The notes under the pieces: model-generated
Databases searched by the model: none
Told to the model about the DNA's origin: nothing
Seen by the model: only the letters and a program-made list of their open reading frames with translations
Position numbers and translations under genes: made by a program
Shown here: positions 45,094 through 55,545 of the stretch, one piece after another
Numbering within the stretch: position 1 is the first letter of the stretch
Layout: every line of letters begins with the position of its first letter
From: Stieleria maiorica
GTDB taxonomy: Bacteria; Planctomycetota; Planctomycetia; Pirellulales; Pirellulaceae
DNA length: 64,000 nucleotides
Reading direction: 5' to 3'
NCBI RefSeq assembly: GCF_008035925.1
Contig: NZ_CP036264.1
Span: 7,535,641 to 7,599,640, forward strand

Positions 45094-47628
45094 TTGCCGA
45101 AGTCTCGTTCCGCCAATTCGATTCGAATCCGCGGCGCGCGGGTTCACAATTTGCAATCGGTCGACGTGGATCTGCCCCGTGATGCGATCACGGTGATCAC
45201 CGGTGTGTCGGGCAGCGGCAAGAGTTCGCTGGCGTTCGACACGTTGTTCGCCGAGGGGCAGCGGCAATACATCGACAGCTTGTCGGCCTACGCACGTCAA
45301 TTCTTGGATTCGTTGCCGCGACCGGATGTGGATTTGATCGACGGACTGGCGCCGACGATGGCGATCGATCAAAAACCGGGATCGACGACCGCGCGAAGCA
45401 CCGTCGCGACGGTCACGGAGATCTACGACTACTTGCGATTGTTGTTCGCCCGCGTGGGGTTACCACATTGCGGAAATTGCGGTTCGGCGATCGCGCGGCA
45501 ATCCGCCGACGTGATCCGCGATTCGTTGGCGGATCACCCCGAAGGCACCAAATTGGTGTTGATGGCTCCGATGGTGCGCGGCCGCAAGGGCGCCCACCGC
45601 GACGTCTTGCAGTCGATCCAGGTGGCCGGCTTGGTCCGCGTCCGTGTCGACGGGGAGATGATGTTGTTGGAGGACGTTCCCGAGTTGGCGGTCCGCAAGA
45701 ATCACACGATTGACGCGGTCGTGGATCGTTTAGTCCTCCGCGAAGGCGTCCAGTCGCGTCTGGCCGATTCGCTGACGTTGGCGTTGCGGTTGGGCAACGG
45801 GCTGGCCGCCGCGAGCGTTGAAGATGAAGACGGGAATTGGACCGATTCGATCTACAACACCGCGATGGCGTGTATCCAGTGTGGCGCCAGCGTCGAAGAG
45901 ATCGAACCACGCACGTTTTCGTTCAACAGTCCCTACGGTGCCTGCCCCGAGTGCGACGGGTTGGGGCGAATCGATTCGGCAGAGTCCAAGGTGACCTGCC
46001 CGACCTGCAACGGCGGGCGGCTACGATCCGAAGCGATGGGGGTGACGATCGATGGCGTTTCGATCACCGAACTTGTGGCGATGAATTTGACCGACGCGGC
46101 CGATTGGATCCGCGGCCTCGGTCCCACTCTGTCTCAGCTTCATCGCGCGGTTGCCAAACCGATCCAGACCGAAGTGGCCAAGCGGTTGGAGTTCCTCGAC
46201 CGCGTCGGTGTCTCTTACCTCACGCTCGATCGCAGCGCCGAAACACTTTCCGGCGGTGAACTGCAGCGCGTCCGACTGGCGACCAGCATCGGCAGCGGGC
46301 TGGTCGGCGTGTGTTACATTCTGGATGAACCGTCGATCGGGCTGCATCCGGCCGACCACGGTCGATTGATCGACTGTCTGCGTCAGTTGCAACAAAACGG
46401 CAACACCGTCGTGGTGGTCGAGCATGACGAAGCCACCATGAGGGCGGCCGATCGATTGATTGACGTCGGTCCCGGTGCGGGAGCCCAGGGCGGCAAAATT
46501 GTGGCGGCCGGAACCCCCAAACGCATTCAGGCCGACAAGAACAGTTTGACGGGGCGTTATCTGGCGGGCATCGATGCGGTGCCCGTCCCGCAATCACGAC
46601 GCGCCGCCGATCGCTTTCTGACGCTCACCGACGTCAACACACACAATCTGAAAAACATCACCGCGCGTTTTCCGCTGGGCTGTTTGATCGGAGTCAGTGG
46701 CGTTTCCGGCAGCGGCAAGAGCTCGCTGGTCGTCGACACGCTGCTGCCGGCCGTCGGTCACCAACTGAACCACGGCACGGCACTGCCGACGCCGGCCGAC
46801 GGCATCGCCCAGTTCGGCAAACTGACCGGGGCGGAAGCGTTGGACAAATTGGTGCCGATCGATCAGGCCCCGATCGGACGCAGCCCGCGATCCTGTCCGG
46901 CGACGTACAGCGGGGTGCTGGACGAGATCCGCAAGGTGTTTGCGGCGACGCGGGAGGCGAAAACGCGCGGTTTCACGACCAGCCGATTCAGTTTCAACTC
47001 GGCCGCCGGACGATGCGAACTTTGCAAGGGGCATGGCGTCCAGCGGATCGAGATGAATTTTCTAAGCGATCTGTTCGTGACCTGCCCGCGTTGCGGTGGA
47101 AAACGCTTCAACCGCCAAACGTTGCAGGTTCGATTCAAGGGCGCGAATGTGGCAGACGTCTTGGCGATGACGATCGACCAGGCCGCGTCGTTCTTTGAAA
47201 ACATGCCCGCCGCCCATCGATTGCTTTCTTCGCTGCAAGCCGTCGGCCTGGGCTACATGCACTTGGGCCAAAGCAGCACGACGCTCAGCGGCGGTGAAGC
47301 ACAACGCATCAAACTGGGCACGGAGCTGGCCCGCACGTCGACCGGCAGCACCTTGTACGTGTTGGACGAGCCGACCACGGGGTTGCATTTCGACGACGTC
47401 AAACGGCTGGTCGGGGTGCTGCAGCGGTTGGTCGATGCGGGCAACACGGTGATCGTGATCGAGCACGACTTTGATCTGTTGGCATGCTGTGACTGGATCA
47501 TCGATCTGGGCCCCAGCGGCGGCAGTGGCGGCGGCAGGCTGTTGGCCGAAGGGACGCCCGAGCAGATCGCCGCGCAGGCCGACAACGCCACGGCTGGGTT
47601 TCTCGCCCAGAAACTGCGGCGGCTCTAA
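45094..47628 (+). CDS. UvrA-like ABC ATPase (compact form)
   Basis: An 844-residue relative of excinuclease subunit A, which detects DNA damage and loads UvrB. Both ATPase modules are complete: Walker A GVSGSGKS at 37-44 and again in the second half, signatures [14 protein letters not shown] and [14 protein letters not shown], Walker [11 protein letters not shown] and [11 protein letters not shown]. The UvrB-binding region is present ([18 protein letters not shown]). Cys pairs are at 127/129-type CGNC, 260/263 and 284/287, and in CELCKGHG...CPRCGG of the second half. Only 14 residues separate Cys287 from Cys302, where typical UvrA has roughly 100, so the enzyme is shorter than the usual 930-950 residues. 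TTG 45094 has no clear ribosome site. Confidence 0.85.
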   Translation: MPKSRSANSIRIRGARVHNLQSVDVDLPRDAITVITGVSGSGKSSLAFDTLFAEGQRQYIDSLSAYARQFLDSLPRPDVDLIDGLAPTMAIDQKPGSTTARSTVATVTEIYDYLRLLFARVGLPHCGNCGSAIARQSADVIRDSLADHPEGTKLVLMAPMVRGRKGAHRDVLQSIQVAGLVRVRVDGEMMLLEDVPELAVRKNHTIDAVVDRLVLREGVQSRLADSLTLALRLGNGLAAASVEDEDGNWTDSIYNTAMACIQCGASVEEIEPRTFSFNSPYGACPECDGLGRIDSAESKVTCPTCNGGRLRSEAMGVTIDGVSITELVAMNLTDAADWIRGLGPTLSQLHRAVAKPIQTEVAKRLEFLDRVGVSYLTLDRSAETLSGGELQRVRLATSIGSGLVGVCYILDEPSIGLHPADHGRLIDCLRQLQQNGNTVVVVEHDEATMRAADRLIDVGPGAGAQGGKIVAAGTPKRIQADKNSLTGRYLAGIDAVPVPQSRRAADRFLTLTDVNTHNLKNITARFPLGCLIGVSGVSGSGKSSLVVDTLLPAVGHQLNHGTALPTPADGIAQFGKLTGAEALDKLVPIDQAPIGRSPRSCPATYSGVLDEIRKVFAATREAKTRGFTTSRFSFNSAAGRCELCKGHGVQRIEMNFLSDLFVTCPRCGGKRFNRQTLQVRFKGANVADVLAMTIDQAASFFENMPAAHRLLSSLQAVGLGYMHLGQSSTTLSGGEAQRIKLGTELARTSTGSTLYVLDEPTTGLHFDDVKRLVGVLQRLVDAGNTVIVIEHDFDLLACCDWIIDLGPSGGSGGGRLLAEGTPEQIAAQADNATAGFLAQKLRRL

Positions 47629-47649
47629 AGGATCGATCTGACCGGCACG

Positions 47650-47711
47650 GTAGCTACCTTCGCCAGAAGGTGGTTCCCCTATGCTTGCCACGCTCTGGCG
47701 AGCGTAGCTAC
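47650..47711. repeat. Dispersed palindrome, GTAGCTAC family
   Basis: Starts GTAGCTACCTTCGCCAGA and ends CTCTGGCGAGCGTAGCTAC; the same two arm types as at 24077-24137 but in swapped order. It lies 22 bases after the UvrA-like stop codon. Confidence 0.88.
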
Positions 47712-47917
47712 GTCAAGCATTCCCACTTCGGTTCGGATTCCCATGTTCAGCTCGAATCAACCGCGGGAGTGGCGGAATTCATGCCGGGCGGTGATTGCGG
47801 CGTCGCTTCGGCTACAATACAGTCGTTCACATTCGAACCTCCGCCGCCGAACCGGCTTTGTGGCGGAGTGAAATGTGTACCATCGGTCGCCAGTCACGTT
47901 CTATTCGGGTCAACGAT

Positions 47918-48181
47918 ATGAAAACTCTCATTCTCTCAGGCGGCATGGCCTGTGGGTTCTTGGTCCTCTTGGCGGGTTGTGGCGGTCATGAAGGGGGTGT
48001 GGTCGATGTCCCGTTGAACGAGAATCCCTACCAGATCAGTGAGCAAGAGCAGCGGGCGATGAACGCCAAGATCGATGAAACGTCCGGATTGACCGAAGAA
48101 GAAATCGAGCAGCTCGAACAGGCCAAGCTGGAGGCGCTGGAACAAGAGTCGCTTGACCAAGAAACCACGCCGGCGCCTTAG
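47918..48181 (+). CDS. Small lipoprotein
   Basis: An 87-residue product with a clear lipoprotein signal (GGMACGFLVLLAGC, Cys near 22), then an acidic, helical tail rich in Glu and Gln (LTEEEIEQLEQAKLEALEQE). ATG 47918 is preferred because the signal starts directly after it. No family is recognised. It may be co-transcribed with the DUF1559 gene 140 bases downstream. Confidence 0.7.
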   Translation: MKTLILSGGMACGFLVLLAGCGGHEGGVVDVPLNENPYQISEQEQRAMNAKIDETSGLTEEEIEQLEQAKLEALEQESLDQETTPAP

Positions 48182-48322
48182 GACACAGACGTTTCAGCGG
48201 ACCCGCCGACGCAAAAAAACGGCCCCGCTCTGTTCGTCGGTCTCCCTCGGAGTCGCCTTTCCTTTTCGTCCACGACGCGTCGCCGCGACCGTCCACCACT
48301 TTTCATGCACTAGGAGCCGTTT

Positions 48323-49591
48323 ATGTCTCGGCGGAACGCTGCCGGTTTTACACTGGTGGAACTTTTGGTCGTCATCGCAATCATCGGGATTTTGGTGGGG
48401 TTGTTGTTGCCGGCCGTCCAAGCGGCGCGCGAAGCGGCGCGGCGGATGAGCTGCAGTAATAACTTTAAACAAGTCGGCCTGGCGCTTCATAACTATCACT
48501 CGGCCTACAAGCGACTGCCGATGCACGGCGGCGGGACGGGAATCGATTACACGGCCGGCAACACGCTGGCGTTCTATTCGCCGCGCACCAATCAAAAAAG
48601 CTTGAGCTTTCTGGTCGGGTTGATGCCGTTCATGGAGCAGCAGGCATTGTGGACGCAAATCTCCAATCGGCTGTCGACCGACCCGGCAGGCAATCCGGTC
48701 ACTCCGCCCTGGCAACCGATGGGACCAAAACCACAGGGCGGGCAGTACGGTTACCGGCCATGGGTCACGGAAATCCCGACCTTGAGATGCCCCAGCGACC
48801 CCGGCGTGGGATTGCCTGCGCTGGGGCGAACCAACTACGCGGCCTGTATCGGCGACAGCGCGATGGCGTCGCGGATTGGATTGACCAATTTTCTACATGG
48901 CGATTACCAACCGCCGTCGGTGATCCAGGCCAGTGCGGTCGCTCGATGGGGCCGCGGGACCTTCGTTTCGCGCAAGTTCTCTCGATTCCGTGATATCTTG
49001 GACGGCTTGTCCAACACCATGTGTTGCGGCGAAATCATGACGGACCTGTTGGACCGCGACACGCGTTCGCACGGATTGTTCGACGTCAGCAATGTCGATG
49101 GGCTACAGGTCACGATGACCGCCGACGGAGGGACGATGGCGTGCCAAGACGTCGGCACCCTGATCGACCCCGAGCGACCTTCGTTCTGGGTTTCGACGGC
49201 CTTTCCCGCTCATAACCCGAAAAATGATGATGGCTCGGCCTACTTGGTCGCGGTCGAACTGGGGACGCGGCGTGGATTCAGCTGGGCCAACTTCGGTCAC
49301 ATCCATTCCAGCGTGACCACCAATCGGGCACCCAATACCGAGTTGTGTCTGCATGGTCCCCATGAACTGACCGAAGGCAACTGGTCGATCAGCAGTCGTC
49401 ACCAAGGCGGCGCGCACATTTTGATGAGCGACGGGGCGGTAGTGTTTCTGACCGATTCGATCAGCTCGGGCGACTCACGCGCCGGTCAAAATGACGGCAT
49501 TCAAGCCGGCGACGCCAGCCCCTACGGCATCATCGGCGCCCTCGGCACGCGGGCCAGCCGGGAAATCATCGACGAAGCGCTCAATCAGTAG
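48323..49591 (+). CDS. DUF1559 type IV pseudopilin-like protein
   Basis: A 422-residue protein with a type IV prepilin N-terminus: cleavage after Gly8 in [17 protein letters not shown], Glu13 (the conserved +5 Glu), and a hydrophobic helix to about 30. It continues with [20 protein letters not shown] and ends with [16 protein letters not shown], the beginning and end typical of DUF1559 (SBP_bac_10), a family greatly expanded in planctomycetes. AGGAG lies 7 bases before the ATG. These proteins probably sit at the cell surface; no individual function can be given. Its stop directly abuts the stop of the convergent thioesterase gene. Confidence 0.92.
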   Translation: MSRRNAAGFTLVELLVVIAIIGILVGLLLPAVQAAREAARRMSCSNNFKQVGLALHNYHSAYKRLPMHGGGTGIDYTAGNTLAFYSPRTNQKSLSFLVGLMPFMEQQALWTQISNRLSTDPAGNPVTPPWQPMGPKPQGGQYGYRPWVTEIPTLRCPSDPGVGLPALGRTNYAACIGDSAMASRIGLTNFLHGDYQPPSVIQASAVARWGRGTFVSRKFSRFRDILDGLSNTMCCGEIMTDLLDRDTRSHGLFDVSNVDGLQVTMTADGGTMACQDVGTLIDPERPSFWVSTAFPAHNPKNDDGSAYLVAVELGTRRGFSWANFGHIHSSVTTNRAPNTELCLHGPHELTEGNWSISSRHQGGAHILMSDGAVVFLTDSISSGDSRAGQNDGIQAGDASPYGIIGALGTRASREIIDEALNQ

Positions 49592-50077
49592 CTATTCCGC
49601 TTCCTCGTCCTCCCAGGGCAGCGGCGGCGGCTCGGGGCAAAGCACCAAATTCTGCTTGGCCAGATCGGGAATCGCCAACGCTTTGTGCTCGCGCAGGTCC
49701 ACGAACACCCAGCGGGTTTCCACTTTCGCGAGCACTTTTTGGTCCGCCGGGCGGCAGATCACGGACTTTCGCCGCGAGGCAAACCGCTGCAAGTCGTGCA
49801 CCCAGGTCCGCACGATGATCCGGTCGCCGGCCAGTGCCGCACCGCGGTACTGGATCGAGTGTTCACGAACCACCCAGCCGAGCCCGCGATCCAGGGCGGC
49901 CTTGGCATCCCACCCGATCGATTCGGTGTGCCGCCCGGCGGCCCAGAGAGTCCACTGCAGGTAGCGCAAATTGTGCACGTGTTGTTGGGCGTCAATTTCG
50001 TCCTCGGCCACGGTGTGGGCGAGGTCAAAATGGGGCAGAATCGCCGCCGACGCCCGGTCATCGATGGATTGTGTCAC
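49592..50077 (-). CDS. Acyl-CoA thioesterase, hotdog-fold (4HBT-like)
   Basis: A 161-residue hotdog-fold protein. The N-terminal AEDEIDAQQHVHNLRYLQW matches the active-site helix of 4-hydroxybenzoyl-CoA/acyl-ACP thioesterases, with the catalytic Asp in the position of the DIDAxxHV motif. The rest alternates beta strands (GDRIIVRTWVHDL, ETRWVFVDL). It should hydrolyse an acyl-CoA or acyl-ACP; the substrate is unknown. GTG 50077 has AAGGAAG about 8 bases upstream. Zero bases separate its stop from that of the convergent gene. Confidence 0.85.
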   Translation of the reverse strand: MTQSIDDRASAAILPHFDLAHTVAEDEIDAQQHVHNLRYLQWTLWAAGRHTESIGWDAKAALDRGLGWVVREHSIQYRGAALAGDRIIVRTWVHDLQRFASRRKSVICRPADQKVLAKVETRWVFVDLREHKALAIPDLAKQNLVLCPEPPPLPWEDEEAE

Positions 50078-50186
50078 GCTTTCTTCCTTTGTTCGGTCTG
50101 ATCACGACTTCCCGGCTATCCGAGAGCGTATAATCGAGTCCAGTCCAGACGCACACGCAGATCCAGACCCGATAGGGATTCGATAG

Positions 50187-50879
50187 ATGATGTCAAACAC
50201 CAAAGTTGCCGTTCGAGTGGCCCAGCAGCCTCAACGCAAGACGCTGAAAACGCTGTGGATCTGCTTTCTGACTTTGGCCGCTCTGGCCAGCTGGTGTCTC
50301 AATGTGTCCGCGGCCGACGTTCAAGACAAGGACCAATCGCAGCCGGAAGAACTTGTCGCCACCTTTGCCGGCGGCTGCTTCTGGTGCACCGAGGCCGTGT
50401 TCGAGCGGATGGAGGGCGTCAACGACGTGATCAGCGGGTACATCGGCGGCACGGTGCGGAATCCCACCTACGAACAGGTCTGCACCAAAAAAACGGGGCA
50501 CGCCGAAGCGGTCGAAATCTACTACGACCCCTCCAAAGTCAGCTTCGATGAGTTGTTGGAAGTCTTCTTCAAAACGCACGACCCGACGACGCTGAATCGG
50601 CAGGGACCCGACTCGGGGCCGCAGTACCGCAGCAGCGTGTTCTATCACGACGATCAGCAACGGGCGGCGACGGAGGCGTACATCAAAAAACTGGATGAAT
50701 CGGGCGAATTTGACCGCAAGATCGTCACGCAACTCGAAAAGGCGGTGACGTTTTATCCGGCCGAAGAGTACCACCAGGACTTCTACCGCAAGAATCCAAA
50801 CTACGGCTACTGCCAAGCGATCGTCAAAGACAAGGTGCGGAAGTTCAACCGGACCTTCAGCGACAAAATCAAGAAGTGA
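50187..50879 (+). CDS. msrA: Peptide methionine sulfoxide reductase A, exported
   Basis: A 230-residue enzyme that reduces Met-S-sulfoxide in proteins. The catalytic Cys64 is in ATFAGGCFWCTEAVFERM; GHAEAVEIYYDP and QYRSSVFYHDDQQ are further family motifs. Possible resolving Cys residues are Cys67 and the Cys in NYGYCQA near the end. The first 43 residues form a signal peptide (TLWICFLTLAALASWCLNVS-AAD), so the enzyme acts outside the cytoplasm, where a thiol donor such as a secreted thioredoxin-like protein would be needed. Start ATG 50187, with a second ATG directly after it. Confidence 0.95.
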   Translation: MMSNTKVAVRVAQQPQRKTLKTLWICFLTLAALASWCLNVSAADVQDKDQSQPEELVATFAGGCFWCTEAVFERMEGVNDVISGYIGGTVRNPTYEQVCTKKTGHAEAVEIYYDPSKVSFDELLEVFFKTHDPTTLNRQGPDSGPQYRSSVFYHDDQQRAATEAYIKKLDESGEFDRKIVTQLEKAVTFYPAEEYHQDFYRKNPNYGYCQAIVKDKVRKFNRTFSDKIKK

Positions 50880-50910
50880 TTCTTCGCCCCGCTCCAAGCG
50901 ATTCGGTCCC

Positions 50911-51516
50911 ATGCACGCTCCTCGTCTTCCCATCCTGGCCGCCGCCACGCTGCTGACGCTGGGGGCGGTGACGTTTGGGCCAGGACGCATCGTGTCGGCC
51001 CAATCGACGGTTCAACTGCCGTCGTTCTCCCGGTTCACCTATTCCGGCAGCGTGCTGGTCCCGGTCGGCGGATCGACCTCGCTGGGCGGCGTGTCGCGCT
51101 CCGCCAGCAGCATCTCGCGACGCGGCGGGCGAGCGATCGGAGCCGGGGTGGGACGTGCCGGGGCCTTGGGGCATGCCGGTGCCAGCGCCCACGTCACGAT
51201 CATCGATCACGACGCGATCGATCGCCAGTTGCGGGGGCTGCCGCCGAAGTCGCAGGGGCGATCTTCAGCCTCGGCTCGACCGCCTCGAACGGCAGTCGTG
51301 ACCCCAGACGCCGAAGGCAAAGCGCTCGTCCGTTTCGCCCGCAAGCAGTACCTTGCCGGCAAGCACACTTCGGCCTTTGATGCGTACCGGATCGCGATCG
51401 AAACCCTTTCTCCAAGGCTGGCGACGTTGGCGACCGCCGAATTCAAACGCGTTTTCCCGTCTGAGAAACGCCCCGTCGACATCCAGCCGAGACCGTCGGC
51501 GGCCGACGATCGTTAG
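50911..51516 (+). CDS. Secreted protein of unknown function
   Basis: A 201-residue product with a signal peptide (LPILAAATLLTLGAVTFGPG) and a Ser/Gly/Arg-rich middle. A short helical C-terminal region (KQYLAGKHTSAFDAYRIAIE) resembles one tetratricopeptide unit. It lies 31 bases after msrA on the same strand and may share its transcript. No family recognised. Confidence 0.65.
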   Translation: MHAPRLPILAAATLLTLGAVTFGPGRIVSAQSTVQLPSFSRFTYSGSVLVPVGGSTSLGGVSRSASSISRRGGRAIGAGVGRAGALGHAGASAHVTIIDHDAIDRQLRGLPPKSQGRSSASARPPRTAVVTPDAEGKALVRFARKQYLAGKHTSAFDAYRIAIETLSPRLATLATAEFKRVFPSEKRPVDIQPRPSAADDR

Positions 51517-51866
51517 TGGGGGCGTGTGGCAGGGCACACGGAGGTCGCGTTCTATGGCGCGGCCCTGCAGCGGGGAGGGAAAAATCTTTCCGGGAAGGGG
51601 CGTGCGGGGCTTCAGGCGTTGATCGTAAAGGGGGTTCATCACTTTTCCCGACCGACCTGAACTACGAGGACGTTCAAGGCCCACGGATGGCAGCGCGAAC
51701 CCACGGATGTGATGCGGTCGGGGATCCGTGGGTTCGCGCTGCCATCCGTGGGCTTTTTCGATTACGTCATACTCTCCTTGGAAGAGCCGTGATCCTTGGG
51801 TGACAATGCAGCGTCGCGAGCGACTAAACTACGTCGCTTTCCCTTCCTTGATTTGCAACGATCCAC
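51517..51866. other. Spacer with large palindrome
   Basis: About 350 bases before the sugar-isomerase-like gene. Its main content is the near-perfect inverted repeat at 51679-51753; the rest shows no gene. Confidence 0.5.
51679..51753. repeat. 30-bp near-perfect inverted repeat followed by T-run
   Basis: Arms 51679-51708 and 51724-51753 are reverse complements over about 30 bases (GCCCACGGATGGCAGCGCG and its complement), with a 15-base loop and TTTTTC directly after. It could act as an intrinsic terminator for the msrA unit, but a second family member at 24906-24980 has no T-run, so it is primarily a dispersed element. Confidence 0.9.
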
Positions 51867-52823
51867 ATGACCAACCGACGTACATTTCTGGGGGCCGTCG
51901 CCGCCGCGGCCGCCACAGCCTCCTACGGTCCAGCGCCAGTCGCCGCGGCGGATTCCGACAGCGGCAGCCTTCCCGTGCGGTTCTCACTGAACACCAGCAC
52001 CATTCGCGGCCAGAATCTGCCGATCCAGAAACAGATCGAAGTCGCTGCGGCGGCCGGTTACGATGGGATCGAGCCTTGGATGCGCGACATCGAGACGTTC
52101 CTTTCCGAGGGCGGCAAGCTGGCCGATTTGCGCAAGCAGATCGAGGACGCGGGATTGTTTGTCGCCAGCGCGATCGGATTCGCCAACTGGATCTCCGACG
52201 ATGACGGGGAGCGGCGTGCGGGGCTGGAAGCGGCCCGTCACGACATGGAGTTGGTCGCGGGATTGGGCGGCAAGCTGATCGCCGCGCCGCCGGTCGGCGC
52301 GCATCGCGGCGGCAGTGTTTCGCCGCCGTTGGAACTGGTCGCCCAGCGGTACCGGGCCTTGTGCGAAGTCGGCGCGGCCGTGGGCGTGCAGCCGCAATTG
52401 GAACTGTGGGGATTTTCGCCCACGCTAAGCAAACTGGGGGAATTGGCCTACGTGGCCACCGCCGCCGCCCATCCGTCGGCCTGCGTCTTGCCGGACTTCT
52501 ATCACATCTACAAAGGCGGCAACGACTTCAACGGATTGGCGATGATCGAGGCGTCCAAGATGCTGTGCTTCCATATCAACGATTACCCGGCCGATCCGCC
52601 GCTGGAGAAGATTGCCGACAAGGACCGCGTGTTTCCAGGCGACGGCGTTTGCCCGCTGCCGAAGATCATTCGCGGATTGATCGACAACGGTTTCAGCGGA
52701 ACGTTTTCGTTGGAATTGTTTAACCCGGAATACTGGAAACGCGACGCGCTGGCGGTCGCGACCGAGGGATTAGAAAAATCGAAAGCCGTCGTCGCTCAAG
52801 CCATGGCGCTGTCGGTCGGATGA
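51867..52823 (+). CDS. Tat-exported sugar phosphate isomerase/epimerase-like TIM barrel
   Basis: A 318-residue protein. MTNRRTFLGAVAAAAATAS is a Tat-type signal, so the protein is exported folded. The mature part is an AP-endonuclease-2/xylose-isomerase-like TIM barrel (Pfam AP_endonuc_2): GYDGIEPWMRDIETF, LELWGFSPTL, ACVLPDFYHIYKGGNDF and LCFHINDYPADPP carry the usual metal-ligand Glu, Asp and His positions. Such planctomycete proteins are annotated as sugar isomerases or epimerases; the substrate is unknown. Its TGA overlaps the ATG of the next gene (ATGA at 52820). Confidence 0.88.
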   Translation: MTNRRTFLGAVAAAAATASYGPAPVAAADSDSGSLPVRFSLNTSTIRGQNLPIQKQIEVAAAAGYDGIEPWMRDIETFLSEGGKLADLRKQIEDAGLFVASAIGFANWISDDDGERRAGLEAARHDMELVAGLGGKLIAAPPVGAHRGGSVSPPLELVAQRYRALCEVGAAVGVQPQLELWGFSPTLSKLGELAYVATAAAHPSACVLPDFYHIYKGGNDFNGLAMIEASKMLCFHINDYPADPPLEKIADKDRVFPGDGVCPLPKIIRGLIDNGFSGTFSLELFNPEYWKRDALAVATEGLEKSKAVVAQAMALSVG

Positions 52824-53539
52824 GCGACGACGCGGCAGCAACGCCGATGGGCCAGCCGGAGTCGGCCGACGGATCGCGGACGCCTGGGCGGCGTTTGCCG
52901 CGTCAGTTCTCGTTGACCTGGTTGTTGATGTTGCTGTTGGTGATCGCACTGGCCTCGGCTTATTTGGTGACGGTGACCCGTTTGCGGTCGGCCGAAGCCG
53001 AATTGGCGCGGCTGCGTGAAGAGACCGGTTATTTGCCGCCCAGTGCGGAGGACGAAATCGCCGCCGCACGACTGACCAGCGACCAGCCGATGACGTATCG
53101 GTTGCGGGTGCGGGTTCCCGCGTCGCCCCCGTACCGGATCGCCTACAGTTCGGTGTGGCCGGAGGCAAAGTCGGCGCCGGTCTGGTTCGGCGCGGTGGAT
53201 GTGCCGCCGGGGGAGTCGGTGGTGACCGTCCGAATCGTGAAAGATCCCCGTGATGATCGCTGGAAAATCACGACACTTCGTCGCAGTGTCGACGGGACCC
53301 GCCGGATGGCGACCGTTTTGCCGCAAAATCACGTCGAGATCTTTCGCGGATCCCACGATTGGCTCAGCGCCGGCGTGTCGCGGCAAAGCTCCACCCGACC
53401 GGTCGGCCAGTCGCTGCGGTTGCTGGACGAACGCGTGTTGGTTGGCGAGGGGGCGATGATGTTGTACGGTGACAGGCCGCCGGCCGAGGAAATGGTGGGC
53501 GTGTTCGCCGAACTCCAACCCGATTCGGGCGCTATCTGA
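52820..53539 (+). CDS. Single-pass membrane protein of unknown function
   Basis: A 239-residue product. A soluble N-terminus precedes one membrane helix at about 33-55 ([20 protein letters not shown]), a short heptad region ([15 protein letters not shown]), and a beta-rich domain ([20 protein letters not shown]). The 'R-x-F-S-L-x-x-L-L' start of the helix is common in planctomycete membrane proteins. Coupled by ATGA overlap to the sugar-isomerase-like gene. Function unknown. Confidence 0.7.
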   Translation: MSDDAAATPMGQPESADGSRTPGRRLPRQFSLTWLLMLLLVIALASAYLVTVTRLRSAEAELARLREETGYLPPSAEDEIAAARLTSDQPMTYRLRVRVPASPPYRIAYSSVWPEAKSAPVWFGAVDVPPGESVVTVRIVKDPRDDRWKITTLRRSVDGTRRMATVLPQNHVEIFRGSHDWLSAGVSRQSSTRPVGQSLRLLDERVLVGEGAMMLYGDRPPAEEMVGVFAELQPDSGAI

Positions 53540-53625
53540 GTGGGATAGGCTTCCAGCCTGTCATCGCGCACATTATCCCCCAATCCCCGCTTCCAATCCC
53601 GTTCCCCCACTGCCGTTCCCGTTCC

Positions 53626-55059
53626 ATGCCGCGTGATTTTTTGAAAGGTGCCCAAGACGAATACGATGTCGTGGTGATCGGCAGCGGCCTGGCGGGGCTG
53701 ACCAGTGCCAACATTCTCGGACGTGCCGGCCACCGCGTGCTGTTGTTGGAACAGCATTACAAACTCGGCGGGCTGGCGACTTGGTTTCTGCGTCCCGGCA
53801 GCCACACCTTCGATATCTCGCTGCACGGCTTTCCTCACGGGATGATCAAATCCTGTCGGCGGTATTGGAGCCGTGATATCTCCGACCGCATCGTCCAGCT
53901 GAAGAACATCCGGTTCGACAATCCCCAGTTCTCGCTGACCACGACGTTTGACCGCGAAGATTTTTCGCGGCTGTTGGTCGAGCGGTTTGGCCAGAATCCC
54001 GAAACGGTCAAGTCGTTCTTTGACACAGCAAGGGGAATGAATTTTTACGACGACCAAACGACCACGACCGGCGAGTTGTTCGAGCGGTTCTTTCCCGGAC
54101 GCAATGACATCGTGCGTCTGTTGATGGAACCGATCACCTATGCCAACGGTTCCACGCTGGAAGACCCCGCGATCACCTACGGCATCGTCTTCAGCAACTT
54201 CATGAGCAAGGGTGTGTACATCTATGAAGGTGGGACTGACGACTTGATCAAGCGGATGACACGCGAGTTGGAATCCAACGGCGTCGACATTCGGATCAAT
54301 TGTCCGGTCGAAAGCATCGACGTCAACGACGGCCGGGTCCGCGCGGTCAACGTCGGTGATCGCACCATCCGTTGTCGCGCCGTCGTCAGCAACGCCAACT
54401 TGCGGACGACGATTCTGAAAATGATCGGCGAAGAGAAATTGGATGCCGATTATGTCCGGCGGACCAACGAGGTGCGGCTGAACAACAGCAGCACCCAGGT
54501 CTACATGGCGCTCAAAGAAGGCGAGACGATCGACGAGAGCAGCGGCGATCTGTTCTTCACCAGCACCGCCGACGAATTCAAAACCGAATCATTGCTCAGT
54601 CGAGACATCACCAGCCGGACGTTCAGTTTCTATTATCCGCGGACCCGCCCCTGGAAGAAGAAGGAACGCTATGCGATCGTCAGCAGCACCAACGCCAATT
54701 GGTCCGACTGGAACGATTTAAGTGAAGCCGACTACAACGCCAGCAAACAGGATCTGGTCGAAACGACGATCGACGCGCTGGAACGCTACATCCCGGGAGT
54801 GCGTGAAAAAATCGATCACGCCGAAGCGGCGACGCCGCGAACGTTCCAGCACTACACCCGCCACGAGATGGGCGCCAGCTTCGGCACCAAGTTCGAAGGC
54901 CTGGGCGTCAGCCGTGATCTGCCCGGTCAGATCGGCGGCATGTACCACGCCGGCAGCGTGGGGATCATCATGAGCGGCTGGCTGGGCGCGATCAATTACG
55001 GCGTGATCGTCAGCAACGAAGTCGATCAACTGCTGACCAGCGAATCGTCGCCGGTGTGA
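53626..55059 (+). CDS. FAD-dependent phytoene desaturase-like oxidoreductase
   Basis: A 477-residue flavoprotein of the CrtI/phytoene dehydrogenase-like family. The N-terminal dinucleotide fold is clear ([20 protein letters not shown], then LLLEQH with the ribose-binding Glu). The C-terminal FAD-contact segment is [20 protein letters not shown]. The middle contains [20 protein letters not shown] and [12 protein letters not shown], both typical. Members desaturate, isomerise or saturate polyisoprenoids, including carotenoids and retinoids; no carotenoid gene is adjacent, so the substrate is unknown. Start ATG 53626 lies 14 codons before the Gly-rich loop. Confidence 0.88.
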   Translation: MPRDFLKGAQDEYDVVVIGSGLAGLTSANILGRAGHRVLLLEQHYKLGGLATWFLRPGSHTFDISLHGFPHGMIKSCRRYWSRDISDRIVQLKNIRFDNPQFSLTTTFDREDFSRLLVERFGQNPETVKSFFDTARGMNFYDDQTTTTGELFERFFPGRNDIVRLLMEPITYANGSTLEDPAITYGIVFSNFMSKGVYIYEGGTDDLIKRMTRELESNGVDIRINCPVESIDVNDGRVRAVNVGDRTIRCRAVVSNANLRTTILKMIGEEKLDADYVRRTNEVRLNNSSTQVYMALKEGETIDESSGDLFFTSTADEFKTESLLSRDITSRTFSFYYPRTRPWKKKERYAIVSSTNANWSDWNDLSEADYNASKQDLVETTIDALERYIPGVREKIDHAEAATPRTFQHYTRHEMGASFGTKFEGLGVSRDLPGQIGGMYHAGSVGIIMSGWLGAINYGVIVSNEVDQLLTSESSPV

Positions 55060-55545
55060 CGCACGGTCCCCGGACAGGCATTGGTGTCGACTCCAGTCGG
55101 CATGCAAATCCGTAAGCCTGGGGCAAGCGGACCGAGCGTCAGCGAGGCCGCGCCGCCCCAGGAAAAAACTATGGGTGTGAACGGCCTTTGGCCGAATTCT
55201 CTCAATATGAGTTGGTTGCTGCAGTCGCTCTCCGGGCGGCTTCACGCGTCGCAAAATCGAGCGAGGTGTCGTCGAATCGATCTGGGGGGATGGATTCATT
55301 CACTCGGCCGGGACTGCCCCGGTTGCGTGTAGAGCGAGTTGCTGACGCGTGTTTTCATTGGTTTTCGACGTCAAACGACGCGAACGGTGACTCACCCGTG
55401 CCAAACAGCTTTCCGGCGGTACATGGATTGCACTACTGCAACCGTTGGTGTCTGGCCGGACACCAATGAATGCTGAATGCCTTTCTACGATTATCCGGGA
55501 AAGTGGTCTTTGGCATCGTTCTCACTCGATTCTAATACATCATCA
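55060..55545. other. Gene-free spacer
   Basis: About 485 bases between the FAD oxidoreductase and the YXWGXW-repeat gene. It contains only short chance frames and shows no repeat that recurs elsewhere in the window. The promoter of the downstream gene should lie near its end. Confidence 0.4.

Noticed and set aside
51679..51753. Simple intrinsic terminator only
   Set aside because: Arms of about 30 bases and a second family member without T-run indicate a dispersed element; termination may be secondary.
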